A stretch of 64,000 nucleotides of DNA from NCBI RefSeq assembly GCF_022347725.1, contig NZ_JAKRGB010000014.1:1-64000 (forward strand), in the 5' to 3' direction. The stretch comes from Ruegeria sp. Ofav3-42 (GTDB lineage: Bacteria; Pseudomonadota; Alphaproteobacteria; Rhodobacterales; Rhodobacteraceae). The translations under genes were made by a program, and so were the position numbers. The notes beneath the pieces are model-generated. The model worked only from the letters and a program-made list of their open reading frames with translations, was not told where the DNA came from and ran no database searches. This document shows, piece by piece, positions 18,001 through 24,884 of this stretch (position 1 is its first letter; each line of letters begins with the position of its first letter).

Positions 18001-18692
18001 CGGTTGGATTCGTCGATTGCCTCAAGCAGCAGATCAACTGAGGTCGTAGTCTCGTCCATGAAATAGGCCTGCACCTGAACGACATCGCGCAGGCCCTGCG
18101 AGTGGATGAAGGTGCAGGCGACATCAAAAAGCTCACCCAGCGAAATCCCGTCATTGACTACAAACGAGGTCGGCAAACCGCATTCGCGGAAGATGTCGTT
18201 GACCTCGCAACTGAAGCCAAGCGCCGACATGCTGAGCGCCGCCGCAGTCACGCTGCAGCAATTGATCGGTTGTTGAAAGTTTTGCAGGTGGACACTGACC
18301 AGATCGCCGAACAGCGTGTCGTAACAAGCTGCTCTGATCTTTTTCGGGATCTCCGACCACCGACTTCTCGACAGGTAAGCCAGTCGGGTTCCGGGCGTTG
18401 CAAGCGCTTCGAGGCTGACGGGAATGTCAGAGATTTCCAGATGTTCTTCGTAGAAATAGTCACCGGTATCTGCCGTCGCCAGAACAGATTGGCCCTGCCG
18501 CAACTGGACAACCCCGCCGAGAACCACAAACATGCCCTGCGACGGCAGTATCGTTTCTGCGGGGACTTCAAAAAACTCGAAATATGGCCTGATTGTCGAA
18601 GGGTCCTCTGAGGGTAGCACTTCGTTTATCAGTTTCAGGTCTTCCTGGGTTGGATCGAATGGAATTGAGCTTTCAATTGGATCTTTAGGCAC
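15051..18692 (-). CDS. Giant multidomain thiol-processing protein: cNMP-binding-like, phytochelatin synthase, Grx-like, HAL3/PPC-decarboxylase-like, ankyrin, gamma-glutamylamine cyclotransferase-like
   Basis: A 1213-residue, apparently soluble protein. Domains in order: cyclic-nucleotide-binding-like roll (about 33-130; weak phosphate-binding cassette, GDYFYEEHLEI). Phytochelatin synthase domain (about 135-312) with catalytic Cys146 (Cys145 adjacent), His258 (PGGHFA) and Asp276 (MMDVHP); the 18-residue His-Asp spacing equals that of plant enzymes. A degenerate second copy (about 410-535) has Trp/Phe in place of the His but keeps the Asp. A glutaredoxin-like fold (about 546-640) has DPWS where CPYC is expected and keeps the cis-Pro motif SVPYLFF. 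A HAL3/PPC-decarboxylase-type flavoprotein (about 673-880) has His766, PACNTNMW (816-823) and APVTCNTMGKIANG. Ankyrin repeats span about 915-1000. A gamma-glutamylamine-cyclotransferase-like domain (about 1050-1195) has YGSLKKGFPN and catalytic Glu1140. I infer sequential glutathione processing. It converges on the cyclase-channel pair. Domain identity is fairly sure; the overall function is a hypothesis. Confidence 0.85.
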   Translation of the reverse strand: MPKDPIESSIPFDPTQEDLKLINEVLPSEDPSTIRPYFEFFEVPAETILPSQGMFVVLGGVVQLRQGQSVLATADTGDYFYEEHLEISDIPVSLEALATPGTRLAYLSRSRWSEIPKKIRAACYDTLFGDLVSVHLQNFQQPINCCSVTAAALSMSALGFSCEVNDIFRECGLPTSFVVNDGISLGELFDVACTFIHSQGLRDVVQVQAYFMDETTTSVDLLLEAIDESNRLGGDNDILVANFQVGVAHGKDNMPGGHFAIIAKCNPSTGLVHMMDVHPEKYGKLWVTTIDRLWAGMSDRDGTSMRSRGILRFSAREAVKTHLQTLQQDCNYVDSTLYLAKDPKKRRNLFRRASPNMNSMGVLAESLAILGDDNVDEDKLLMATQVDLTDALSRVSTAREMHAMAQRYLIQEPDVDLGSAFRSFDERPDKSIQAPEDWFRNQLHSLNEHDDRHLMINIDFNKVLGSKVIRPPAYAYRETALLEEFWCLCIAYDDETELVTVVDMSPATSQVWQAPRSHIFRGLRDLKDPALLVIEEQEPPEDPSDVVRITKKHPLVLFYADEDPWSYMLRSILANIGITDIKLIDVEGHGANVMKMRRQLISMTGKESVPYLFFQGECLGRRQDIVDRILKGQFQKDVKEAGLPVLLRHESPSLDKNIFGYPKGGLTDAPCEKRNVLLCACGSSAADKVPQLVKKITAAGHNVKLIPSVSAEKFFRDIEIEKGVEIERGYEPEKVEDYISHNDYYRDDDEWNFRYTQFGMPLRASHLALCDWADCVIVAPVTCNTMGKIANGIADNLLTSVFVAWQYRNKPAILCPACNTNMWNNVTTQRNVEKLRDLGVDLVGPRKGRLSNGMMGIGMMATPDQIMDVLDEAFEELADQEHNICKWAQEAAASDEFAQWSRVFDAIDNGMAGIDIVDDQNGDTLLHYAAGGEGEVHENGKNHGKPDLAAANELIKRGINVNATNDHGFTSLHVAVMNNSVDMVKALLGADGIDASACIHFLQNPQNAKDVREADVSEEILTMLEDWANTHTLTELEEEDEACLVEDRERTYLYFTYGSLKKGFPNHEAHVEFLDDFVGEAVTRQRMPLIVPHEPFCDNPNCGYLHRMATLVDQKGRGKPIRGEVYRVNSSGLKELDKLEGYHGPGSPENVYVRKRINVMINGVKKPAYAYVIAHPTKYLDQWEQGTSGIVAEYTLDMAKGTPKPGFQPPASS

Positions 18693-19114
18693 GCCTTGTC
18701 CCCCCTCTGAGCTTCGCCGTGAAAGTCGTCAAAGAACCAACGCTGAAACTTGTTTCTGGTGTCAGGCGCCCACCGGTCAATCAGAATAACTAGACCGGCC
18801 CGACGTGAATTCATGCGTTGGGCGGGCCGATTGTCTGTAGGTATTTGTGCGAACAATACGGCCCAATTCACTGCACCGTATAATATTTGAATATAAAAAT
18901 CACTGGCGTTGTTGATGTGGCCAACTGAGTTGCAACCAAGGGTTGGTCGGGTGTCTCGTCGATTTGTCAAATGCGACGTTTCGTGCGCAAGTTTGGCAAA
19001 ATGTCGAATACGTCGTTAAAATGACAACCTCTCCCGCTGTTTCGTCAAGATTACCCCTGCATTTCGAACAGATGCGGCCTCATACTTTAAATAACCCGAA
19101 AGAGGAGGCGCGGT
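18693..19114. promoter_or_regulatory. 422-base divergent intergenic region with a stem-loop
   Basis: This gap lies between the giant thiol-processing gene and the divergent saccharopine dehydrogenase-like gene, and has no credible ORF. It holds an interrupted dyad, GGGCCGATTGT (18824-18834) and ACAATACGGCCC (18853-18864), that pairs with one bulged A. An AT-rich stretch follows with TATAAT at 18879-18884. Both divergent promoters should be here. The dyad sits about 130 bases upstream of the giant gene's start and could be an operator or a leader structure. Confidence 0.4.
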
Positions 19115-20221
19115 TTGAGCTGGAATATTTGTGTCATCGGAGCAGGCAAGATCGGTCAGATGATCGCCACCCTGCTGCAATCATCGTCCAACTATTCGGT
19201 CACAGTGGCCGATCGGGATTTGGCTGCGCTGTCAGCATTGAATAAGCAGGGGGTTTCGACCCGTCAAATCGATGTGGATGACGACACTAAGCTGGCCGAG
19301 GGGCTTACTGGTTTTGATGCTGTCATTTCGGCGGCCCCGTTCTTTCTGACGCCAAACATCGCCAAGGCGGCCAAGACTGCAGGTGCGCATTACTTTGACC
19401 TGACCGAGGATGTTGCGGCCACCAACGCCGTACGCGAACTGGCGAAAGACAGTGATACGGCGTTCATGCCGCAATGCGGGCTGGCTCCGGGCTTTGTCGG
19501 TATCGCTGGCGCTTCGCTGGCGGCAGAGTTCGATGAACTGGACAGTCTGCATATGCGGGTGGGCGCGCTGCCGCTCTATCCGACCAATGCGTTGAAATAC
19601 AATCTGACCTGGTCAACCGATGGGTTGATCAACGAATACTGCAATCCCTGTGATGCCATTGTAAACGGTGAGCGCGTCAAGACCGCGCCGTTGGAAGATT
19701 ACGAACTGCTGGGTCATGACGGTGTGGAGTATGAATGCTTCAATACCTCGGGCGGGCTGGGCACGCTGCCGGAAACGCTGGATGGTAGGGCGCGGGCGGT
19801 GTCCTACCGCTCGATCCGGTATCCGGGTCATTGCGACATCCTGAAACTGCTGCTCAAGGATCTGGGGCTGGAACACCGCCGCGATCTGCTGAAGGACATT
19901 TTTGAAACCGCGCTGCCCCGTACGGATCAGGATGTGGTTCTGGTCTATTGCACAGCCAAAGGCATGATCGACGGAACGCTGCGCGAGAAATCCCTGATCA
20001 ACAAGAGCTTTGCCCGCACAATCAACGGACAGGTCTGGAGCGCCATTCAGGTCACAACTGCCGCAGGCGTTTTGGGCGTCGTCGATCTGATGCGGACAGG
20101 TGCGCTGCCTTCCAAAGGGTTTGTCCGGCAAGAGCAGGTGAAGCTTGCCGATTTCCTCAACACTGAATTTGGCCGGCTCTATCGCGCCGGTGATGTAACC
20201 GAACAGAACAAGGCGGCCTGA
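19115..20221 (+). CDS. Saccharopine dehydrogenase-like oxidoreductase (lysine degradation)
   Basis: A 368-residue NAD(P)-dependent enzyme. The N-terminal Rossmann fold shows [15 protein letters not shown] (GxGxxG, about 7-21), with [11 protein letters not shown] at the end of strand two. The saccharopine-dehydrogenase-type substrate domain includes [12 protein letters not shown] and [18 protein letters not shown]. The expected reaction is oxidation of saccharopine to glutamate and 2-aminoadipate semialdehyde. The start is a TTG at 19115 with a strong AGAGGAGG about eight bases upstream. Four bases separate it from an ALDH7-type dehydrogenase that would take the next step. A lysine-ketoglutarate reductase partner is not in this window. 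Confidence 0.82.
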   Translation: MSWNICVIGAGKIGQMIATLLQSSSNYSVTVADRDLAALSALNKQGVSTRQIDVDDDTKLAEGLTGFDAVISAAPFFLTPNIAKAAKTAGAHYFDLTEDVAATNAVRELAKDSDTAFMPQCGLAPGFVGIAGASLAAEFDELDSLHMRVGALPLYPTNALKYNLTWSTDGLINEYCNPCDAIVNGERVKTAPLEDYELLGHDGVEYECFNTSGGLGTLPETLDGRARAVSYRSIRYPGHCDILKLLLKDLGLEHRRDLLKDIFETALPRTDQDVVLVYCTAKGMIDGTLREKSLINKSFARTINGQVWSAIQVTTAAGVLGVVDLMRTGALPSKGFVRQEQVKLADFLNTEFGRLYRAGDVTEQNKAA

Positions 20222-20224
20222 GCT

Positions 20225-21736
20225 ATGAAAGACATCGTGATGAATGCGCAAACCACACTTGCAAATCTGGACCTGACAGAGGCCGAACTGACGGGCGGAA
20301 CGCTCAAGGTGACTTCTCCGATTGACGGCAGTCTGTTGGCAGAGGTCCACGAGACACCTGTGTCAGAGATGGATGCCATTTTCGCCAACGCAAAGGCCGC
20401 GTTTAAGGCATGGCGCGTTGTCCCGGCCCCGCGTCGGGGCGAATTGATCCGCTTGTTGGGTGAGGAACTGCGCGCGGCCAAAGACGATCTGGGTGCTCTG
20501 GTCAGTTGGGAGGCGGGTAAGATCACGTCCGAAGGTTTGGGCGAAGTGCAGGAGATGATCGACATCTGCGACTTTGCCGTTGGTTTGTCGCGGCAGCTTT
20601 ACGGTCTGACCATCGCATCCGAACGCCCCGGCCACCGGATGATGGAAACCTGGCATCCTGCAGGTCCAGTTGGCGTGATCTCGGCCTTTAACTTCCCCGT
20701 CGCGGTCTGGTCTTGGAACGCAGCGCTGGCGCTGGTTTGCGGTGATCCGGTGATCTGGAAACCGTCCGAGAAAACTCCGCTGACCGCAATGGCCTGCCAA
20801 AAGATTTTTGAACGCGCATTGGCCCGGTTCGGCGACGCACCCGAGGGTCTGCTGCAAACGCTGATCGGCGGTGCCGCGCTGGGCGAAGCGCTGGTTGCAA
20901 GCGAAGACGTTCCGGTGATTTCGGCCACCGGGTCCACCCGCATGGGCCGTGCTGTCGCGCCCATTGTGGCGCAACGCTTCGGCAAGTGCATTCTGGAGCT
21001 GGGCGGCAACAACGCGATGATCGTTGGCCCGTCGGCCGATCTGGAAATGGCCGTCCGCGCCATCGTATTTTCGGCCGTTGGTACTGCCGGGCAGCGTTGT
21101 ACCACGCTGCGCCGCCTGATCGTGCACAATTCGATCCGCGAAGAACTGGTGAGCCGACTGAAAAAGGCCTACGCAGGTCTGCCCATCGGCAACCCGCTGG
21201 CCGACGATACTTTGGTCGGCCCGCTGGTGGATGAGGCGTCTGGCGCGGCAATGATCGCCGCGTTGGAGGCCGCGAAGGCCGAGGGTGGCACCGTGTTCGG
21301 TGGCGATCGTGTGACCGATGGCGTACCTGCAGGCGTCTATATGGAACCCGCCATTGTTGAGATGCCCGGCCAGCCGGATGTTGTGAAGACCGAGACTTTT
21401 GCGCCGATCCTCTACGTCATGGGCTACGACCGTTTCGACGACGCCCTTGAGCTGCAGAATGACGTGCCGCAGGGTCTGTCTTCCTGCGTGTTCACCCTGA
21501 ACATGCGCGAGGCCGAACAGTTCCTGACCGCAGCCGGATCGGATTGCGGAATCGCCAACGTCAATATCGGGCCTTCAGGTGCCGAGATCGGTGGCGCATT
21601 CGGTGGCGAAAAGGAAACCGGCGGTGGTCGCGAAAGCGGATCGGATGCTTGGAAGGCCTATATGCGTCGCCAGACGAATACGGTGAATTACTCTGCCGAA
21701 CTGCCCTTGGCGCAGGGCGTCAAGTTCGACATCTGA
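20225..21736 (+). CDS. ALDH7-type L-aminoadipate-semialdehyde dehydrogenase
   Basis: A 503-residue aldehyde dehydrogenase. Characteristic motifs are VGVISAFNFPVAVWSWN, the cofactor region KPSEKTPLTA, FGKCILELGGNNA (catalytic Glu) and GTAGQRCTTLRRL (catalytic Cys). The GQRCTT.RR form is typical of the ALDH7/antiquitin group, which oxidises 2-aminoadipate semialdehyde (or its cyclic piperideine form) to 2-aminoadipate. Co-transcription with the saccharopine dehydrogenase-like gene supports lysine catabolism. An alternative start lies at 20240. Confidence 0.9.
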   Translation: MKDIVMNAQTTLANLDLTEAELTGGTLKVTSPIDGSLLAEVHETPVSEMDAIFANAKAAFKAWRVVPAPRRGELIRLLGEELRAAKDDLGALVSWEAGKITSEGLGEVQEMIDICDFAVGLSRQLYGLTIASERPGHRMMETWHPAGPVGVISAFNFPVAVWSWNAALALVCGDPVIWKPSEKTPLTAMACQKIFERALARFGDAPEGLLQTLIGGAALGEALVASEDVPVISATGSTRMGRAVAPIVAQRFGKCILELGGNNAMIVGPSADLEMAVRAIVFSAVGTAGQRCTTLRRLIVHNSIREELVSRLKKAYAGLPIGNPLADDTLVGPLVDEASGAAMIAALEAAKAEGGTVFGGDRVTDGVPAGVYMEPAIVEMPGQPDVVKTETFAPILYVMGYDRFDDALELQNDVPQGLSSCVFTLNMREAEQFLTAAGSDCGIANVNIGPSGAEIGGAFGGEKETGGGRESGSDAWKAYMRRQTNTVNYSAELPLAQGVKFDI

Positions 21737-21744
21737 GTCAATGG

Positions 21745-21770
21745 TCCGGCGGTGCTGATGCGCCGCCGGA
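21745..21770. terminator. Hairpin between convergent genes
   Basis: TCCGGCGG (21745-21752) pairs with CCGCCGGA (21763-21770) between the aldehyde dehydrogenase and the convergent glycosyltransferase gene. There is no U-run on either side. Confidence 0.5.
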
Positions 21771-23348
21771 TCAGTCCGCAAACAGGTAATCAAGGCGCAT
21801 GACTGCTTGCGCCTTGTCCTGTGACACCCCAAGAAACTCGGCAATCGCCGCTTCGTTTTCTGCCCGCAAGTTGGATTCCCGGATACGCAGATATCCGTCG
21901 AATTCCGCTTCGCGGATCAGTTCGGATTCATGGACCAGAGAATTGCGCAGCGCCGGGACAAGACGGGCTACGGTCTCTCTTGGGCTGCTGTCACCGGCCA
22001 ACCCCACGCGACGGGCGTGACCGATCAGATAGTCGTCGGAATACTCGCACTCGATTTCCAGAACATGGGTGCGGGCCTGAACCGAGCAAAAATCCTGAAT
22101 GATATCGAGGCTGGAAGGGTCTACGCAAAAAATCAATTTGTCGGATTCGAAACTGTCAAACAGCATGCGCACCACAGCGCGCCGGTGACGCGAGCGCTTG
22201 GCCAGGGACGTTTCGATTCCGCCCAGATCAGGCAGGGTAGTATCTTCTTCATTGAACAGGTATTCCACGCAGGGGATATCTGTTTCCGAGACGATCTGGT
22301 CGACCAGACGCTTTGCCACGTGCCATTTTTTGCACACGACCAGATACACGTCACGCTCTGCACCCAGAGAATTGCTTGCCTCCCAGAACCGCTGGGTGTG
22401 GCGTCGCCCGACACGACCGCGCCCGGTCAAAAACCCATAAAGGTTGCGCCCTTCATTTGAGATATGAAACGTGCCGTCCTCGCTTGCGTACATCTGGCCC
22501 AGCCGATCCTTCAACTCATGCGCTTCGGGACTGATCTTGCGCGCAAACAGGTAGTCCTGAGCGAGCAGCATGTCGTAGTGATCATTATAGAAGGTCACCG
22601 GCATGCCATAATCCGAGAACATCAGGAAAGTGGGCGTTCGGTTTTCAATTTCGTTCTTCGGGATCAGGTGACGGACCAGGGTCTGAAAAAAGGTTTCGTC
22701 CGGAATCCAGGTGGTCGAGAAAAAACGGGTCACATCCGGGCGCTGCTGCAGGAAGTCCAGGATCATTTCAATGGTCCTGCGGCGCAACAACCACCACTGA
22801 CTGCCGATCATGACCTGAACATCCGCCGGAATCTCACGCGTCAGGCCAAATCGTTTCTGCAGATTGTACGAGGAATAGAACAGTCGGCTTTGGGTACGTT
22901 CGTTGAAATAGTGCCGATAGATCAGCCGGTCCTCGACCATTCCGGTCTTGATCCAGTTGCTCACCAGAAAATCGTGGCTTTCGACAAAGTCCTTGTCGTT
23001 TTCCTCGAGAAAGCGATGGATATACTCAGCCGATTTGATCGGCATGCAATCCCCGGACACCATATAGAAATGGGTAGCGCGGGGAAATGCATCCACGGCT
23101 GCCATCACGGCATACAGCGTGGCCTGAACCAGCGACCACTCACCCCAACCACATTTGATACGCTTGGTTGCAAACGTGACGTTGGGGTTGTCCTTCAATG
23201 CCTCACGAATCCGCGTGTAAGCAACCGCGCTGGCCCGTGCGTCAAAGTGAATTGCCATGCAATCCCCGGCGGCGGTCAGTTGTTCCGCCTGCGCAATGAT
23301 CGCATCCGGGTCTTTATGACACAGCAATATGTAGGCAATCCTCGCCAT
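21771..23348 (-). CDS. GT14 (core-2/I-branching type) glycosyltransferase with C-terminal extension
   Basis: A 525-residue protein. Residues about 1-250 match the GT14 family (MARIAYILLCHKDPDAI, VKCGWGEW-like KCGWGEWSLVQATLYA, THFYMVSGDCMPI with the donor-site Ser/Gly/Asp). A C-terminal region (about 300-525) of the sort found in Rhodobacteraceae GT14 proteins, which I recall as DUF5928, follows. GT14 enzymes are beta-glycosyltransferases (GlcNAc or xylose donors in eukaryotes). The start at 23348 is chosen because the family begins MxxIAYLLLxHK; the frame is open to 23510 but would overlap the divergent gene. It is divergent from a sulfotransferase, which suggests joint work on a surface glycan. 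Confidence 0.82.
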   Translation of the reverse strand: MARIAYILLCHKDPDAIIAQAEQLTAAGDCMAIHFDARASAVAYTRIREALKDNPNVTFATKRIKCGWGEWSLVQATLYAVMAAVDAFPRATHFYMVSGDCMPIKSAEYIHRFLEENDKDFVESHDFLVSNWIKTGMVEDRLIYRHYFNERTQSRLFYSSYNLQKRFGLTREIPADVQVMIGSQWWLLRRRTIEMILDFLQQRPDVTRFFSTTWIPDETFFQTLVRHLIPKNEIENRTPTFLMFSDYGMPVTFYNDHYDMLLAQDYLFARKISPEAHELKDRLGQMYASEDGTFHISNEGRNLYGFLTGRGRVGRRHTQRFWEASNSLGAERDVYLVVCKKWHVAKRLVDQIVSETDIPCVEYLFNEEDTTLPDLGGIETSLAKRSRHRRAVVRMLFDSFESDKLIFCVDPSSLDIIQDFCSVQARTHVLEIECEYSDDYLIGHARRVGLAGDSSPRETVARLVPALRNSLVHESELIREAEFDGYLRIRESNLRAENEAAIAEFLGVSQDKAQAVMRLDYLFAD

Positions 23349-23491
23349 TTCAGCCCATTGTTTTCCGTTTCTGCCTGTTTCCAACCGTGATACTGAGGAT
23401 GAACGATTGAATAAACAGAATATTTTTGGTTTTTTGGTTTCAAATGCTGGCGCGTCATTTTGAGACCAGATCGGCAAAGGAGGCACAGCAT

Positions 23492-24310
23492 ATGGGTTTT
23501 CCCGGTACATGGATGACCGAAAGCGAAAGCATGGTTTACCGTGTGGTGCCGAAATGCGCGTGCTCGACCATTGGTCAGATTATGTTTTATTCGGATCATG
23601 GGCATTTCTTTGACGGCGATATTCACGACGCGAAGGACGGGATGCACAAATGGGCATTCGGCCCTAGCCAGGCGCAAATCTCGGGCAATGTGCGGGATCA
23701 CAAGTCCCTGGCCTTTACTTGCGTGCGCAATCCCTACACCCGGATCCTCAGCTCGTTCTTCGACAAGATCTGCGGCATCCAGCGTAACGGAAAGCGGTAT
23801 CGCGGCAATCTGGTGCCCACACTGATCTACAACTACGGGATTGAGGTCGGCGGCGATGACGGCAAGGGTGAGTTCGATCAGATCGCCAGCTTCCGCCGAT
23901 TCCTGCTATTCGCGCGCGATACGATCCGTTGGCGGCGCCCGATGGATCCTGACATTCACTGGTCGGCCATGTCAGGCCATGTCTCGACTTTCATCGTGAA
24001 CGGCGGGCGGTATGATCAGATTTTCTGGACCGAGAAGTTCAACGACGGAATGCAGGGTGTATTGGATGAGTTGGAGACGCCGCACGCGGTGAACTTGTCC
24101 GAAATCCCGCGTTTCAATGAATCCGAAGGGCATGGGCCCAAGCGGCAGCATCCGGTCGAGGACTACTTTGATGATCTGTCGATGCACTTGGTCTATGAAA
24201 TCTACAAACAGGATTTCGAGTTGTTCAAATACGACTTTGAAAACCCGGCCAATAAGATGCCCATTGGCGAGATCGATCTGGACGAAGTTCACGCTAAGCT
24301 GGGCGATTGA
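23492..24310 (+). CDS. Sulfotransferase family 2 protein
   Basis: A 272-residue PAPS-dependent sulfotransferase-like protein. The 5'-phosphosulfate loop is VVPKCACSTIGQI (about 17-29) and the 3'-phosphate motif is FTCVRNPYTRILSSFFDKI (about 71-89). This matches the carbohydrate sulfotransferase group. The start at 23492 is supported by AAAGGAGG eight bases upstream; the frame is open to 23426 without a ribosome site. It lies divergent to the GT14 glycosyltransferase with about 140 bases between. The acceptor is probably a glycan at the cell envelope, but this is inferred. Confidence 0.82.
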   Translation: MGFPGTWMTESESMVYRVVPKCACSTIGQIMFYSDHGHFFDGDIHDAKDGMHKWAFGPSQAQISGNVRDHKSLAFTCVRNPYTRILSSFFDKICGIQRNGKRYRGNLVPTLIYNYGIEVGGDDGKGEFDQIASFRRFLLFARDTIRWRRPMDPDIHWSAMSGHVSTFIVNGGRYDQIFWTEKFNDGMQGVLDELETPHAVNLSEIPRFNESEGHGPKRQHPVEDYFDDLSMHLVYEIYKQDFELFKYDFENPANKMPIGEIDLDEVHAKLGD

Positions 24311-24319
24311 GCGAACGGT

Positions 24320-24769
24320 TCAGCGATTGACTAGACGTTCTTTCAGGCCTGTTGGGTAGAGTTCCGGACCGCCGATATCCAGCGTCTCGGGGTCGAACCA
24401 TCGTGCTGTGCACCGCATCCCATTATCCTCGGCGAATAAGATTGGACCGTCAGGACGGGCCAGTAGCTCGGCGCTTGTCACCTCTGCCACAAAGATGACC
24501 TCATGCCCCTGATGGCCTTCGTGCTGGTACAGGTTCTCGATCACCATTGGTTGCCCACTGATCTCAACCGCTACATCAAGTTCTTCCCTGAACTCACGTT
24601 TCAGGGCGTTGTGCCATGTTTCGCCGAATTCGACCGATCCACCCAAAGGACGCACGCCCTTGATACGGCCGGTGTCATCCGGAACTTCAGCAGCGAGGAG
24701 TTTGTCCCCCCGCCAATGCAAGCCGATGGCTTTGACGCGGATACCTTTATGCGGGCGCCAGAATGTCAT
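24320..24769 (-). CDS. Nudix hydrolase
   Basis: A 149-residue protein with a Nudix box in the form RPLGGSVEFGETWHNALKRE followed by FREELDV (GX5EX7REUXEEXGU with an unusual ELDV end). It hydrolyses a nucleoside diphosphate linked to another group; the substrate is not evident. The start at 24769 follows GGTGAG; an upstream in-frame ATG at 24808 is possible. It converges on the sulfotransferase gene with nine bases between and lies upstream, on the same strand, of nothing obviously related. Confidence 0.85.
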   Translation of the reverse strand: MTFWRPHKGIRVKAIGLHWRGDKLLAAEVPDDTGRIKGVRPLGGSVEFGETWHNALKREFREELDVAVEISGQPMVIENLYQHEGHQGHEVIFVAEVTSAELLARPDGPILFAEDNGMRCTARWFDPETLDIGGPELYPTGLKERLVNR

Positions 24770-24813
24770 TTTTCTCACCGATTGTGCTGTGGGTAATATT
24801 GAATGCAAAAGAA

Positions 24814-24846
24814 AAAGGCCCCGCTAACCATATCAGCGGGGCCTTT
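24814..24846 (-). terminator. Terminator of ilvD
   Basis: A 12-bp perfect stem (24814-24825 with 24835-24846, loop of nine bases) has a T-run on the minus strand (GGGGCCTTTTTC). It lies 39 bases past the ilvD stop. Confidence 0.85.
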
Positions 24847-24884
24847 GAAGCTATTGCAGTTTTAGTGGCTTGAAAACCACGTCG

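Noticed and set aside
10618..18692. Pycsar-like or CBASS-like anti-phage defence built on the cyclase
   Set aside because: The cyclase has adenylate-type Lys/Thr selecting residues and a long regulatory tail, and the effector-like protein carries metabolic thiol enzymes rather than a nuclease, TIR or pore domain. No other defence genes are close. Not fully excluded.
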